A stretch of 64,000 nucleotides of DNA from Marinobacter sp. F4218 (lineage in GTDB: Bacteria > Pseudomonadota > Gammaproteobacteria > Pseudomonadales > Oleiphilaceae): the NCBI RefSeq assembly GCF_019443085.1, contig NZ_JAHZIL010000004.1, positions 248,001 through 312,000 on the forward strand, read 5' to 3'. Below the pieces are notes generated by a model, which ran no database searches, was not told where the DNA came from, and saw only the letters and a program-made list of their open reading frames with translations. The position numbers were made by a program, and so were the translations under genes. Positions 52,505-62,333 of the stretch are shown here, in pieces. Every line of letters starts with the position of its first letter. Position 1 is the stretch's first letter.

Positions 52505-53135
52505 GCGGCTTACGCAGCAACGCCACGTCCTTTCGAGGCACCGTCAATTCCCAGCCCAACTGCCCGGCAATGACGGCTAATGTCTGCTCCCGGTAAAAGA
52601 CTACATGAGTCGGATCCCGTCGGTAATGCCAGTTGGCAAATCGCGCATCGTCCGTCTGAAAGCAGGTCATGATGCCCAGCCAGCCGCCTGGCTTTAGCAG
52701 CTCATCCAACTGATGGAACACCTTTGAAGGCCGATGCAGGTGCTCAATTACCTCGGTACAGGTCAGAAAATCATACCGTCGATTGAGCACGTCGGTTGAG
52801 GGGTGGAAAAACGGGTCATAGACACACATCTCCATGCCCGCTTCCTTCAGCATCCCGGCCAGTTCAGGACCTGGCCCGCATCCGAAATCCAGGCCGGACA
52901 GCCCGGGCTCAAGGCGCTCCAGCAGAGGCTCCGCCAGCTTCGACAGGAACCGGCGATAGCCGGGATCCCCCGTGTCGTTTTCGTGGTAATCGTAGACCGC
53001 CTTCTCCTCGGCTTCCGACAGCCGACAGGATTCCGACATCACCGTGGCTTCGCAGACCGGGCACCGCAGGTAATGCCGGGCACCGACCGTCTGGAAATCC
53101 ATCAGTTGTCCCTGCTCGCACACCGGGCATGTCAT
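52488..53135 (-). CDS. Class I SAM-dependent methyltransferase with zinc-ribbon N-terminus
   Basis: The 215-residue protein begins with a CxxC pair (MTCPVCEQG and YLRCPVCEATV), likely a zinc ribbon, and then a methyltransferase with SGLDFGCGPGPELAGMLKEAG (SAM site) and DFLTCTEVIEHLHRPSKV. The substrate is unknown. It overlaps the CobW-type gene (ATGA), and is therefore co-translated with it, which may hint at zinc handling. Confidence 0.88.
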   Translation of the reverse strand: MTCPVCEQGQLMDFQTVGARHYLRCPVCEATVMSESCRLSEAEEKAVYDYHENDTGDPGYRRFLSKLAEPLLERLEPGLSGLDFGCGPGPELAGMLKEAGMEMCVYDPFFHPSTDVLNRRYDFLTCTEVIEHLHRPSKVFHQLDELLKPGGWLGIMTCFQTDDARFANWHYRRDPTHVVFYREQTLAVIAGQLGWELTVPRKDVALLRKPPIPGA

Positions 53136-54142
53136 GACATTCCGCCGCCGGTGCTGTCGGCCTCCTGAAGACCTGCGGCCGCCTGAACCCCATGGTCCAG
53201 ATCGGTTTCCGGTAGCTCCCCGGCGCTGATGACCTCAATCCGGGACAGATCGCGGGGTTCGCAGTCAGTAACGGACAGCGAACCATCCACCATATTGAGC
53301 GTTCGCCAACCATCGAGACAGTGAATGACAGCCTTGAACCGTTCAAACCGACTGTCCATGGCCAATGCCATAAGCCGCTTTTCGTCAAACCGGATCTCCG
53401 GGTGAATCCGCCAGCCAAGGCTTACGTAGCCCTGCCCGGCGTTTCTGACCCGTTGCCACGGCTGCTCCTGAATGTCGGGCGCCGGCACAAAGCCCTTTTC
53501 ATCATGATGATGGTGGGCGTGAGGGGTCGTTACTTCGGGCAGATCGGTCTGTCCGTCCAGCCATTCGGGCCTCAACCGGCCCAGGCTGGTCAGGAATACC
53601 CCCCGCTTTGTGCCGGCGAGAGAGGCAGCCCAGCGCTCAAAAGCGTCAACCTGCGCTGGCGAGGCAAGATCGGTTTTGTTGGCCACGAGAATGTCGGCCG
53701 CCGCCACCTGGTCACGAAACTGCACATTCTCGAGCACGCGAGGGTCTTCCAGCTTGCGGGGATCGACCAGTGTGATGACCGGCCCGAGATTAAGCACAGT
53801 TGCGTAATGCTCACCGGTCAGGGTCTCAAGGATCTGTGACGGATGACCCAGCCCAGTGGGTTCGATAATCAGACGATCGGGCCTGGCCTGCCGGATCAGC
53901 TGGTTCAGACCAACCTGCATAGGCAGGCCGGCTACACAACACATGCAGCCCCCGGGGATTTCCTTGATCACGGCACCCTCGGACTGCAGCATCGCACCGT
54001 CTATGCCGACCTCGCCAAATTCGTTGACCAGCACCGCCCAGACCTCGCCGTCGGGTTTGGCTTTCAACAAGTCCAGAATCGCGGTGGTTTTGCCGACACC
54101 CAGAAAACCGAGGATCAGGTTGGTAGGAATGGATGTTTTCAT
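53132..54142 (-). CDS. CobW/COG0523-family metal GTPase
   Basis: The 336-residue protein has Walker A ILGFLGVGKTTAIL (near residue 10), the metal-binding GGCMCCVAG (CxCC, about 65), Walker B/switch LIIEPTGLGHPS, VANKTDLAS, and a histidine-rich run HAHHHHDEKG near 210. The C-terminal domain ends with a CobW_C-like fold. Such GTPases deliver zinc, cobalt or other metals to client enzymes. It is upstream of the zinc-ribbon methyltransferase gene in the same operon. Confidence 0.9.
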   Translation of the reverse strand: MKTSIPTNLILGFLGVGKTTAILDLLKAKPDGEVWAVLVNEFGEVGIDGAMLQSEGAVIKEIPGGCMCCVAGLPMQVGLNQLIRQARPDRLIIEPTGLGHPSQILETLTGEHYATVLNLGPVITLVDPRKLEDPRVLENVQFRDQVAAADILVANKTDLASPAQVDAFERWAASLAGTKRGVFLTSLGRLRPEWLDGQTDLPEVTTPHAHHHHDEKGFVPAPDIQEQPWQRVRNAGQGYVSLGWRIHPEIRFDEKRLMALAMDSRFERFKAVIHCLDGWRTLNMVDGSLSVTDCEPRDLSRIEVISAGELPETDLDHGVQAAAGLQEADSTGGGMS

Positions 54143-54158
54143 GAACGGTATTGCCGCC

Positions 54159-54965
54159 TTATCGGTTCTTCTGTGTTAACAATCGGTCCAGCCGGAGACG
54201 CTCACGGTCGTCGAACAGCCGGCGACTGCCCCACGATACCGCCATCAGGGTTCCGAAACCGGTGCCGACGGTGATAGTCAGCATCACCAGAATCTGGTAC
54301 TTCACCGCCACCGCGGGAGGGCTGCCGGCCAGAATCTGGCCAGTCATCATGCCCGGCAAGCTGACGATACCGGCGGCGGCCATGGCGTTGATGGAGGGCA
54401 TCATACCGCTGCGCATGGCGTGTCTGCGGATGTCTTCAAGAGCATCCCGCCAGGGCTCACCGAGCATCAGGCGGTTCTCGATGATCGAGCGCTGGCTCCA
54501 AACTGACTCGTTGAGACGGTCCAGGCTCAGGGCCACGCCGGTCATGGTGTTACCCAGCATCATCCCGAGCAACGGAATGGCGTACTGCGGCGCATACCAG
54601 GGTTCAGGACCAATGATGACCGCGAGCGTCAGCACTGTCACTGTGAATGAGGAAACAAACATGGCGCCGGTGCCAATGCCGAAGGACCAGAAGCCCCTCA
54701 GCCGGCGCTGTTGGCGAGCCATGACTTCCCGGCCAGCCACTAACAGCATGACCGTGGCCAACAGGGCGATCCAGTAGAATTCGGAAGACGCGAACAGTGC
54801 TTCCAGCACCAACCCGATCAGCGCAAGCTGGATGACCGTGCGGGTGGCGGCAATGAGGAGACTGCGGGCCACACCAAGCCGGGTGGTCAGGCAGACACCC
54901 GCCAGTGCCAGAATCAGCACCGCGGTGAGGGCCAGCTTCCACCAGGCGAGATCAATGACTTCCAT
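54159..54965 (-). CDS. ABC exporter permease, FetB-like
   Basis: The 268-residue protein starts at ATG 54965 (MEVIDLAWWKLAL), after TGGAG. Membrane helices and the FetB/UPF0014 sequence ATRTVIQLALIGLVLEALF and PLLGMMLGNTMTGVALSLDRL, plus MPSINAMAAAGIVSLPGMMTGQILAGSPP, are clear. In E. coli FetAB helps export iron. It overlaps the ATPase gene by 14 bases, so they are co-translated. Confidence 0.9.
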   Translation of the reverse strand: MEVIDLAWWKLALTAVLILALAGVCLTTRLGVARSLLIAATRTVIQLALIGLVLEALFASSEFYWIALLATVMLLVAGREVMARQQRRLRGFWSFGIGTGAMFVSSFTVTVLTLAVIIGPEPWYAPQYAIPLLGMMLGNTMTGVALSLDRLNESVWSQRSIIENRLMLGEPWRDALEDIRRHAMRSGMMPSINAMAAAGIVSLPGMMTGQILAGSPPAVAVKYQILVMLTITVGTGFGTLMAVSWGSRRLFDDRERLRLDRLLTQKNR

Positions 54966-55557
54966 GGACGGGCTCCAGTGCATGACCCCGAATGCAGTAG
55001 TGCCGATCAGCCACGCGTTCAATCTGGGCGGCATCGTGGGCGACCCAGATCACCGGCAGATCCCGCTTCCTGATTTCCTCAAGCAGCCAGCTTTCAACCT
55101 GACGGATCATGGCGTCATCAAGGTTCGCGGTGGGTTCGTCAAGCAGCAGGACCCGGGGATTCCGGACCAGTGCACGCAGCACAGCCAGGCGTTGCTTCTC
55201 CCCCGAGGATAACCGGTTCACCGCCCAGTCCATCACGTCCGGCGGGAACCCGAGCGCGCCGGGTACCTCGCGGGCATCCGAACCAAAATGAGAGCCGACG
55301 TCCTCAAACCACCACTGGCTGTCCGCCGGCACCATCATGACCTGCTGGCGCCAGATATGCCCGGGCACAGTTCCCTGGAATGTTTCGTCCAGCAGCACCC
55401 GGCCCTCATGGGGGTCCAGGTCCGCTACAGCTCGGAGCAGGCGGCTTTTGCCACTGCCTGAAGGCCCGGACACACAAACAATGTCACCGCCATGGACCGA
55501 GAGATCGACAGCGTGCAGCGTTCCAACGGAGAGCTTGTTCAAAGTCAGCGTCGTCAA
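54952..55557 (-). CDS. ABC exporter ATPase, FetA-like
   Basis: The 201-residue ATPase has Walker A VSGPSGSGKSRLLRAVADL, signature NRLSSGEKQRLAVLRAL and Walker B VLLLDEPTANLDD, with IWVAHDAAQIERVADR. Short FetA/YbbL-type proteins work with FetB; together they export iron or another metal. The gene overlaps fetB and is first in the pair. Confidence 0.9.
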   Translation of the reverse strand: MTTLTLNKLSVGTLHAVDLSVHGGDIVCVSGPSGSGKSRLLRAVADLDPHEGRVLLDETFQGTVPGHIWRQQVMMVPADSQWWFEDVGSHFGSDAREVPGALGFPPDVMDWAVNRLSSGEKQRLAVLRALVRNPRVLLLDEPTANLDDAMIRQVESWLLEEIRKRDLPVIWVAHDAAQIERVADRHYCIRGHALEPVHGSH

Positions 55558-55574
55558 ATCGTGCTCCGCAATGG

Positions 55575-55967
55575 TCAGGACTGCTCGTTTCCGTTAAGAA
55601 ACATCCGGACCAGGCGATCCGAGAGGAAAACATGGGCAAAAGCCGGATACGGCAGATAGTGAGAAAGCAGGGTCGCGGCGATCAGCAGGTCGAACCCGGT
55701 GTCCAGAAATACCCAGGCACCGAACGCCAGGAACAAAGCCCCCAGAAAACCGCCGTAAATCCACAGCGCCCGCGACCGCTCTTCCGGTAAAGGCTCCCGC
55801 TTCAGGGCGCGGGCCACCGAGAACCCCATGTAGGCCGCGATCAGTGCTGCAATCAGAACGGACGGCAGTACACCGGTGAATCCGAGAAGAAAACGGCAGA
55901 GATAATTCGCAAGGAAAAACAGGACAATACCGGTGACTGCGACAATCGTAATTCGTGTCTTTTCCAT
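55575..55967 (-). CDS. Small inner-membrane protein, family uncertain (ABZJ_00895-like)
   Basis: The 130-residue protein starts at ATG 55967 (MEKTRITIVAVTG). Four membrane helices are predicted (TRITIVAVTGIVLFFLANYLCRFLLG, VLPSVLIAALIAAYMGFSVARA, LWIYGGFLGALFLAFGAWVFL and DLLIAATLLSHYLPYPAFAHVF). It resembles short DUF/ABZJ_00895-type proteins, with low certainty. Located between the FetA gene and the decayed binding-protein gene. Confidence 0.7.
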   Translation of the reverse strand: MEKTRITIVAVTGIVLFFLANYLCRFLLGFTGVLPSVLIAALIAAYMGFSVARALKREPLPEERSRALWIYGGFLGALFLAFGAWVFLDTGFDLLIAATLLSHYLPYPAFAHVFLSDRLVRMFLNGNEQS

Positions 55968-55974
55968 AAAGACC

Positions 55975-56343
55975 TTATAGACCGTTTGAGGGCCGCTCCG
56001 TGATGAGGTTGGCCCGTTTGTATTGCGCAAGCGCTGTCGAAAACGCTTCGACCAGATCTTCCGGAATCCCCCGTCGAAAGGCAAGGTATACCGGCCCGCC
56101 ACTGATCGCGACGTCTGACAGCTCAATCTTGTCGGTCACCCCCATACGATCGGCCTGATTCAACACCACGTACCGGTTGGCAAGCGTGACATCGATGCGC
56201 CCCGGCAACAGCATGCGCAGTCCGGAGTCGATACCGGGCATCCTGATTTTCTCGAAGTTGGTGGCGCTGGCAAATCCCGAAGAGTAGGAGTAACCGGGCG
56301 AGATTCCGACTCTCAGACCGGCAAGCAAGGCCGTGCCTGCATA
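55975..56343 (-). pseudogene. 5'-truncated periplasmic solute-binding protein (SBP_bac_3) gene
   Basis: The frame opens after a stop at 56344-56346 and has no start codon of normal kind; it reads YAGTALLAGLRVGISPGYSYSSGF, then FEKIRMPGIDSGLRMLLPGRIDVTLANRYVVLNQ and a normal C-terminus. This corresponds to the second half of a family 3 binding protein; the first half is absent, with only about 110 bases before the next gene. It is read as a relic of deletion. Confidence 0.75.
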
Positions 56344-56460
56344 TTAACGTGGATGATGTCCGAATGATGGCAGAGGCTACGGGAAAGCGCCAGCACAGAG
56401 GCTGTAAGCCCGGTACACCCCTGCTATCATGTGCTCACTCAGCCATCAACCGGACCACAG

Positions 56461-57381
56461 ATGACCACCAGTTCCTCCACCCGTCTGAACAAATACATCA
56501 GCGAAAGCGGACTCTGCTCCCGGCGGGAGGCCGACCGTTACATCGAACAGGGCAACGTCTACATCAACGGTAAACGCGCCACGGTGGGCGATCAGGTATT
56601 GCCCACCGACACGGTCAAGGTCAACGGTCAGGTCATTGAGCCGCGATCAGAAGACGACCTGGTTTTCATTGCCGTCAACAAGCCGGTGGGCATCGTCAGT
56701 ACCACCGACACCGCCGAAAAGCAGAATATCCAGCGGTTTATCGGTCACAGCGAGCGCATTTTCCCCATTGGCCGGCTCGACAAGGATTCCCAGGGCCTGA
56801 TCTTCATGACCAGCAACGGTGACCTGGTGAACAAGATTCTCCGGGCCGGCAACAATCACGAAAAGGAATACCTGGTCACCGTCGACAAGCCCATCACCAA
56901 AGACTTTATTCAAGGCATGGCCGGCGGCGTACCGATCCTGGGCACCGTCACCAAGAAGTGTAAGGTTCAACAGGAATCCCGATTCGTTTTCCGGATCGTC
57001 CTGGTCCAGGGTCTGAATCGCCAGATACGCCGGATGTGCGAGCACTTCGGCTATGAAGTCACCAAACTCGAACGCATCCGCATCATGAACGTCAGCCTGG
57101 GCGGCCTCCCGGTTGGCCAATGGCGAGACCTCACCAGCAAGGAGCTGACGGTGCTGTTCGACGCCATCAGGGATTCCTCATCCGAGGCACCGGCGGGAAC
57201 CCGTAAAAAGACCCGCCCCGCCAAACCGGGCGGCGCTGCCACTGGCAAGCGTCCCGGCAACAAAGCCCGCAAACCCGCCGCTGGCAATAAGCCGGCCGGG
57301 AAGCCTCCGGGGCGTTCAGGTGCCAAACCGGCAGCAAGCCGGAAGCCAAAGAAACAGCGCCAGCGCAGCACCAAGCGTTAG
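56461..57381 (+). CDS. rluF: 23S rRNA pseudouridine synthase (RluF-like)
   Basis: The 306-residue protein starts at ATG 56461. An S4 domain ([33 protein letters not shown]) precedes the pseudouridine synthase domain with the catalytic aspartate in [15 protein letters not shown] and the [18 protein letters not shown] segment. RluF modifies U2604 (and U2605) of 23S rRNA in E. coli. The C-terminus adds about 65 residues rich in Lys, Arg, Pro, Ala and Gly, likely disordered and rRNA-binding. Confidence 0.93.
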   Translation: MTTSSSTRLNKYISESGLCSRREADRYIEQGNVYINGKRATVGDQVLPTDTVKVNGQVIEPRSEDDLVFIAVNKPVGIVSTTDTAEKQNIQRFIGHSERIFPIGRLDKDSQGLIFMTSNGDLVNKILRAGNNHEKEYLVTVDKPITKDFIQGMAGGVPILGTVTKKCKVQQESRFVFRIVLVQGLNRQIRRMCEHFGYEVTKLERIRIMNVSLGGLPVGQWRDLTSKELTVLFDAIRDSSSEAPAGTRKKTRPAKPGGAATGKRPGNKARKPAAGNKPAGKPPGRSGAKPAASRKPKKQRQRSTKR

Positions 57382-57392
57382 CGGCGGCCGTA

Positions 57393-58967
57393 TCATTCCC
57401 CTCGCCAGTTCACGCTGTAAAGGTCATGGCGGCGGTCCTGAAGATTCTTCACCGTACCGCTGTTGCGCGCAGTAATCAGTACTTCCGGACGCAAGTCGGC
57501 AAAGGCCACCGTTTCCACATTGGGCTCTGTGTCAGCGGCGATACCATCCCGGGCGAACGGAAAATCACAGGGCGTCAGAATGCAGCTCTGGCCGTACTGG
57601 ATTTCCATGTTTGGCACGTTGGGCAGGTTGCCGACATTGCCGGACATGACCACGTAAACCTGATTCTCCACCGCCCTCGCCTGGCAGCAATAACGTACCC
57701 GCAGATAACTCTGACGCTCGTCGGTGCAGAACGGCACGAACACGATCTGGACACCCTGATCCACGAGGTGTCGGGTCAGCTCTGGAAATTCTGCGTCGTA
57801 ACAGATCAGCACACCAATCGGTCCGCAATCGGTTTCAATGGCACTGACCCGGTTCCCGCCCCGCACGTTCCACCAGTAGGCCTCATTCGGCGTCGGGTGA
57901 ATCTTGGGCTGGGTGAACACCTGGCCATCGCGCAGACAGATATAGGCGGTGTTGTGAACGGACCCGTCCTCCTCTCGGACAGGCGTGGAGCCGGCAATAA
58001 TATTGATGTTGTACCTGAGGGCCAGATCCCGCATCAGGTCCCGGTAACGTCCGGCATAATGGGTAACCGCAGCGAACGCCTCGGCCGCGCTTCCATCCCG
58101 CCGTTCAATGGACAGCAACTGGAGCGTAAACAGCTCCGGGAACACCACGAAGTCGCCCTTGTAGGTGGATACGACATCCACGAAATAGCGGACGATCTCG
58201 CTGAACTCGTCGAATGAACGGACCGGCCGTTGCTGGTACTGGACGGTTCCAACGCGCACCGTATCCGGCATCCGCCTGCCATAGCGCTTGCTCTGCTCGC
58301 CCGAACCGTTCTGGGGGACTTTCGGGTTACGCCAGACCAGATGAATGCCGTACCCGAGCGAGTCGTGGTCGGCATCGAGGTAATGGGGAATGATTCCGTG
58401 CACTTCGAAGCCATTGTGGAGCTGGAACGACAACACCGGATCCGACTGCTCCTTGGAACGGATGGCTTCAACGTACTCCTCGACGGACTCGTATTTCTTC
58501 AGCCGCTTGCGCAGGGTCGGCAGACGCCCGGCGAACACAACACCCTGCAACTCGAGGCTCTGACACAGCTGCTTACGTTCGTTATAGAGACGCTCGCCAA
58601 TGCGGTAACCGCGACATTCAGGGTCCACGCACACTTCCATGCCATAGAGCCAGTCGCCCTCCGGGTCATGGCGTGAGGCGTACCCGTTTCCGGTGATGGA
58701 CGTCCAGTCATGGGGCGCCAGGGCAATGGCCCCGGAAATCCGGAAGGTTGCGCAGTAGCCAACCACGGTTTCGCCGAGCATGGCGACAAACTGGCCTTCG
58801 GGGAAGGTGTTGATCTGGCCAGTCAGAGGGCCCTTGGTATAGCCATACATGCCTGTGCCTTCATACACACGGCGGCTCAGTTCAATGATTCCGGGAATGT
58901 CAGAGAGGGAGGCATTGCGCACGAACAGACGCTGATCGGGATCCGAAAACGGAGGACTCATAACCAC
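57393..58967 (-). CDS. Fused GNAT acetyltransferase and carbon-nitrogen hydrolase
   Basis: The 524-residue protein has an N-terminal GNAT domain (about 14-190: VRNASLSDIPGIIELSRRVY, MEVCVDPECRGYRIGERLYNERKQLC) and a C-terminal nitrilase-superfamily domain (235-510) with the triad in VVFPELFTLQLL (Glu), TQPKIHPTPNE (Lys) and GVLICYDAEFPEL (Cys). The fusion is known as a two-domain family in proteobacteria; both domains look catalytically intact. Substrate unknown, perhaps an acylated amide metabolite. Confidence 0.92.
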   Translation of the reverse strand: MVMSPPFSDPDQRLFVRNASLSDIPGIIELSRRVYEGTGMYGYTKGPLTGQINTFPEGQFVAMLGETVVGYCATFRISGAIALAPHDWTSITGNGYASRHDPEGDWLYGMEVCVDPECRGYRIGERLYNERKQLCQSLELQGVVFAGRLPTLRKRLKKYESVEEYVEAIRSKEQSDPVLSFQLHNGFEVHGIIPHYLDADHDSLGYGIHLVWRNPKVPQNGSGEQSKRYGRRMPDTVRVGTVQYQQRPVRSFDEFSEIVRYFVDVVSTYKGDFVVFPELFTLQLLSIERRDGSAAEAFAAVTHYAGRYRDLMRDLALRYNINIIAGSTPVREEDGSVHNTAYICLRDGQVFTQPKIHPTPNEAYWWNVRGGNRVSAIETDCGPIGVLICYDAEFPELTRHLVDQGVQIVFVPFCTDERQSYLRVRYCCQARAVENQVYVVMSGNVGNLPNVPNMEIQYGQSCILTPCDFPFARDGIAADTEPNVETVAFADLRPEVLITARNSGTVKNLQDRRHDLYSVNWRGE

Positions 58968-58991
58968 CTCAGTGCAAGCGCAGGACTAACC

Positions 58992-59561
58992 TCATCTTTG
59001 GTGAGAGTCGGCGGTTTCGTCAAGGGAATTCGCCAGCGGGAAACGTTCCACCACGGTGTAGACGGAACCCGAGCCACCCTGGGTGCTTTCCAGCAGGACA
59101 AACTCCTCAACCAGAAACGCACCGAAGCAACCCTCACGGTGCGCCGCCAGCACTCCGGCCACTGAACCCCGCTGTTTCCGGAACCGTGCCAGGGTAATGT
59201 GAGGACGGAACGGTCGCTTCTCGAAATGGAACCCGAGATGCCCCAGACGTTCTTTCAGGATGCCATGGAGGGCTACCACCGGCGGCTCGGGGCAGACACC
59301 GGCCCAGACATTGCGGGGTGTTTCCGGGCGACCAAAACACCCCACGCCCCGCACCTCAAGCTCGAAACCGGCCAGTGGCAGCTCCTTCAGCGCCGAGCTG
59401 ATCTCCGGCAGGCTCTCCCTGTCCACATTACCGAGGAACAAGAGGGTCAGGTGCAACTGGCTGGCATGCTGCCATTTGGCACCGGCAACCGGAGCGGCTA
59501 CGTTGAGCAATCCTTTTTTCACGGGTGCCGGAATTTCCAGGGCGAAAAACAGGCGCGCCAT
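58992..59561 (-). CDS. thpR: RNA 2',3'-cyclic phosphodiesterase (2'-5' RNA ligase family)
   Basis: The 189-residue protein has the two HxT motifs of the 2H phosphoesterase family, QLHLTLLFLG (about 38) and FRPHITLARF (about 132), at the expected spacing. The family cleaves 2',3'-cyclic phosphates and can join tRNA halves. It ends near a short-chain dehydrogenase gene, five bases apart, so they are probably co-transcribed. Confidence 0.92.
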   Translation of the reverse strand: MARLFFALEIPAPVKKGLLNVAAPVAGAKWQHASQLHLTLLFLGNVDRESLPEISSALKELPLAGFELEVRGVGCFGRPETPRNVWAGVCPEPPVVALHGILKERLGHLGFHFEKRPFRPHITLARFRKQRGSVAGVLAAHREGCFGAFLVEEFVLLESTQGGSGSVYTVVERFPLANSLDETADSHQR

Positions 59562-59565
59562 TGCC

Positions 59566-60324
59566 CTATTCCCCGTATATCATCTTCCGGACCATGCCCC
59601 CGTCCACCACGAAGTTCTGGCCGGTAATGAAGCCCGCTTTTGGCGAGATCAGATAGTCCGTCATTGACGCGATATCTTCCGGCACCCCAACCCGGCCGAC
59701 CGGATGTTGAGAATGATCTTCCTTGGTCAGCGGCGGAACGCCTTCGGAACTCCCCTGATGGGCCCGGGTATCAATCCAGCCCGGACTGATGCAGTTCACC
59801 CGGATTTCAGGGCCCAGGCTCATGGCGAGAGCGTGTGTCAAGGCAACAATACCGCCTTTGGTGGCCGCATAGGCTTCGGTATCCGGTTCCGACTGCAGGG
59901 CCCGGGTGGAGGCAATGTTCACGATCGCGCCCCGGGCTTGCCTCAGGTGGGGAACCGCATGTTTGGCGACCAGAAACGGACCGGTCAGGTTCACGTCCAG
60001 CCGGCGCTGCCACTCCTTGAGACTTAACGCCTCGACGGGACCGGTCTCCGGATTGGCAATGCCGGCGTTATTGATGACGGCATCCAGGCGCCCTCCCCAG
60101 GACAGTGTCTCGCGGAGCATTCGTTTCACATCGCGTTCGCTGGCGACATCGCCGGCAACAAACTTCAGCAACCCCTTGCCCGCTGACTCCAGCGTTTTGC
60201 CCACTGTGTCATCGAGGTCGCTGAAGACGACTTTCCAGCCTTCATTGCTCAGGTGCTGGACAATGCCCCGGCCAATGCCTTTCGCACCGCCGGTCACCAA
60301 TGCCACTCGTTCAGAAGGGTTCAC
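59566..60324 (-). CDS. Short-chain dehydrogenase/reductase (SDR)
   Basis: The 252-residue protein has TGGAKGIGRGIVQHL, NNAGIANPETGP, the catalytic Ser in VNIASTRA, YAATKGG (Tyr and Lys) and NCISPGWIDT. The end carries NFVVDGGMVRKMIYGE. It is an ordinary classical SDR; substrate unknown. It sits ahead of thpR in a two-gene unit. Confidence 0.93.
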   Translation of the reverse strand: MNPSERVALVTGGAKGIGRGIVQHLSNEGWKVVFSDLDDTVGKTLESAGKGLLKFVAGDVASERDVKRMLRETLSWGGRLDAVINNAGIANPETGPVEALSLKEWQRRLDVNLTGPFLVAKHAVPHLRQARGAIVNIASTRALQSEPDTEAYAATKGGIVALTHALAMSLGPEIRVNCISPGWIDTRAHQGSSEGVPPLTKEDHSQHPVGRVGVPEDIASMTDYLISPKAGFITGQNFVVDGGMVRKMIYGE

Positions 60325-60462
60325 GGTAACCTCCGGTCACGGGAATGATCATTCTATCGTCGCGGCTAACCCGGATTCTGGCAAGGGCAAGAGGGCAAAA
60401 CAGTACAGTAAGGCGGGTGGCAGCTGCCGGAAAACCCGACAGCTGCTCTGATTTTTCGAACC

Positions 60463-60891
60463 TTAGTCGACGCGTTTGAGGGTGACGTCGATGTTGCCAC
60501 GGGTGGCGTTGGAGTAGGGGCAGACCTTGTGGGCTTCATCAATCAGCTGCTTCGCCTGGGCGTCGTCCATGCCCGGCAGGCTGATGCCCAGCTCTACCTC
60601 AATACCGAATCCGCCTGGAATCTGTCCAATGCCGACCGAACCTTCAATTGAGGCATCTTCCGGCATATCCAGCTTGTCTCGTCCGGCGACAAATTTCATG
60701 GCACCAATGAAGCATGCGGAATATCCCGCGGCGAACAACTGCTCCGGGTTGGTGCCTTTACCACCAGCACCACCGAGCTCCTTTGGCGTGGTCAGTTCGA
60801 CGTCCAGAATTCCGTCCGAGGAAATGGCACGGCCATCACGGCCCCCGGTGGCTTCTGCAGATGCACGGTAAACGACCTGTTCGATCGACAT
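60463..60891 (-). CDS. ohr: Organic hydroperoxide resistance protein
   Basis: The 142-residue protein starts at ATG 60891 after AAGGAG. It is Ohr rather than general Osm[26 protein letters not shown] contains the peroxidatic cysteine and [17 protein letters not shown] the resolving one. It reduces organic hydroperoxides using lipoyl thiols. It lies just downstream of the OhrR-type MarR regulator gene. Confidence 0.95.
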   Translation of the reverse strand: MSIEQVVYRASAEATGGRDGRAISSDGILDVELTTPKELGGAGGKGTNPEQLFAAGYSACFIGAMKFVAGRDKLDMPEDASIEGSVGIGQIPGGFGIEVELGISLPGMDDAQAKQLIDEAHKVCPYSNATRGNIDVTLKRVD

Positions 60892-60943
60892 AACACTCTC
60901 CTTCTCTACTTTGATGGTGGACGCCCGAGGCTGCACGGCAACC

Positions 60944-61426
60944 TCAGGACTTCCCGGATTCCAGATGGTTGAGAAGACGCTGCCTCAACGCATTCAGCTG
61001 ATTTTTCAGCTCCTCCAGCTCATCCAGGGAACAGCCGGAAGCCGAGGCGACTTGGGGCGGGACGCCCAGCGCCTGTTCCCTGAGACTGTGCCCTTTGCCG
61101 GTCAGATGAATCATGACCTGACGTTCGTCTTCGGCGGAGCGCCGCCGGGTGAGCAGTTCCTGCGCTTCCAGGCGTTTGATCAGCGGCGTCAGCGTCCCGT
61201 AATCAAGGTGCAGACGTTCCCTGAGCGCAGATACCGACACGCCGTCGTTGTCCCACAGCACCAACATGACCAGATATTGCGGGTAGGTGAGCCCGAGATC
61301 GGACAGCAGTGGCTTGTACAACTTGGTCATTGCCAGCGACGCCGAATACAGGGCGAAGCACATTTGACGGTCGAGCTTCAGCAACCCGTCCTGTGATTCA
61401 CAACCGTCAGCGTTTTTGAGTTCCAC
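60944..61426 (-). CDS. ohrR: MarR-family redox sensor of the OhrR type
   Basis: The 160-residue protein starts at GTG 61426, eight bases after GAGG. The N-terminal [23 protein letters not shown] contains Cys23, in the position of the peroxide-sensing cysteine of OhrR; winged-helix parts are [41 protein letters not shown]. It would repress ohr until oxidised by organic peroxide. A palindrome lies upstream of its start. Confidence 0.92.
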   Translation of the reverse strand: MELKNADGCESQDGLLKLDRQMCFALYSASLAMTKLYKPLLSDLGLTYPQYLVMLVLWDNDGVSVSALRERLHLDYGTLTPLIKRLEAQELLTRRRSAEDERQVMIHLTGKGHSLREQALGVPPQVASASGCSLDELEELKNQLNALRQRLLNHLESGKS

Positions 61427-61446
61427 GAATTTAACCTCGCACACGA

Positions 61447-61466
61447 TTACCTTGTGTACGAGGTAA
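61447..61466. promoter_or_regulatory. MarR/OhrR-type operator palindrome
   Basis: TTACCT and AGGTAA bracket an eight-base centre. The site lies 21 bases before the ohrR start. A larger imperfect repeat (ACCTCG...CGAGGT) overlaps it. It probably autoregulates ohrR-ohr. Confidence 0.6.
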
Positions 61467-61540
61467 ATTAGCAAACAGTTCATGAAATCGCAAAAAAGCA
61501 TCGAGAAGTCCCCACCTGGGCGGGGACAGGATCGAAAGGG

Positions 61541-62233
61541 CTATTTTTCAGCAGGTGTCGGACGCACCAGAATTTCGTTTACGTCGACGTGGGCAGGCTG
61601 GGACACCGCATACATCACAGCGCTGGCTATGTCCTCCGGTTTCAGAGCATGTTCCGGACGTTCGTCAAAGAACGGTGTGTCCACCATACCTGGTTCGATC
61701 AGGGTGACCCGAATACCCGAACCGCGAAGTTCTTCGCGTACGCCATAACCAATTGCGGAAACCGCCCATTTTGTCGCGCTGTACATAGAGCCGGGAATTG
61801 TCACTCGACCGGCGGCGGATCCGGTCAGCAGGAGGTGCCCCTTGCTTTCACGGAGTGCCGGCAGGCAATGCTGCACCGTCAGACCCACACCGTAAATATT
61901 TGTCAGGATCATGTCCTTCCAGACTTCCGGATCGGCCTTACTGAACCCGCCGGGCTCGCCGCCACGACCGGCGTTGGCAAAGACTGCGTCAATCCGGCCG
62001 AATGTCGCCAGCGCCCGTTGCACCATCGCTTTCTGATCGTCGCCATCCTGTACATCACACCGGACCGTCAGTACGGTTTCGTCGCCACCCAGCTCCCGGG
62101 CCAGTCCGCTCAGTTTTTCCTCGGATCGCGCGGCCAGCACCAGGCGGTAACCTTGTTTGGCGGCCGCCCGCGCAGTGGCAGCACCGATGCCCGAGGAGGC
62201 GCCTGTAATGAGCATTACCGGCTGATTTGCCAT
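61541..62233 (-). CDS. Short-chain dehydrogenase/reductase (YdfG-like)
   Basis: The 230-residue protein starts at ATG 62233 after GGAGACC. TGASSGIGAATARAA, VFANAGRGGEPG, the Ser in LLLTGSAAGRV, YSATKWAV (Tyr, Lys) and LIEPGMVDTPFF mark a classical SDR of the YdfG/NADP-dependent type. Substrate not known. Confidence 0.92.
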   Translation of the reverse strand: MANQPVMLITGASSGIGAATARAAAKQGYRLVLAARSEEKLSGLARELGGDETVLTVRCDVQDGDDQKAMVQRALATFGRIDAVFANAGRGGEPGGFSKADPEVWKDMILTNIYGVGLTVQHCLPALRESKGHLLLTGSAAGRVTIPGSMYSATKWAVSAIGYGVREELRGSGIRVTLIEPGMVDTPFFDERPEHALKPEDIASAVMYAVSQPAHVDVNEILVRPTPAEK

Positions 62234-62333
62234 AAGTCTGGTCTCCAATCGAAAAATTACGAAGTGTGTTACGACGCTTTGGGTGCCGTCGATCAATGGA
62301 TCACTAACCCCGAGACAAGTGATGCCCCAACAA

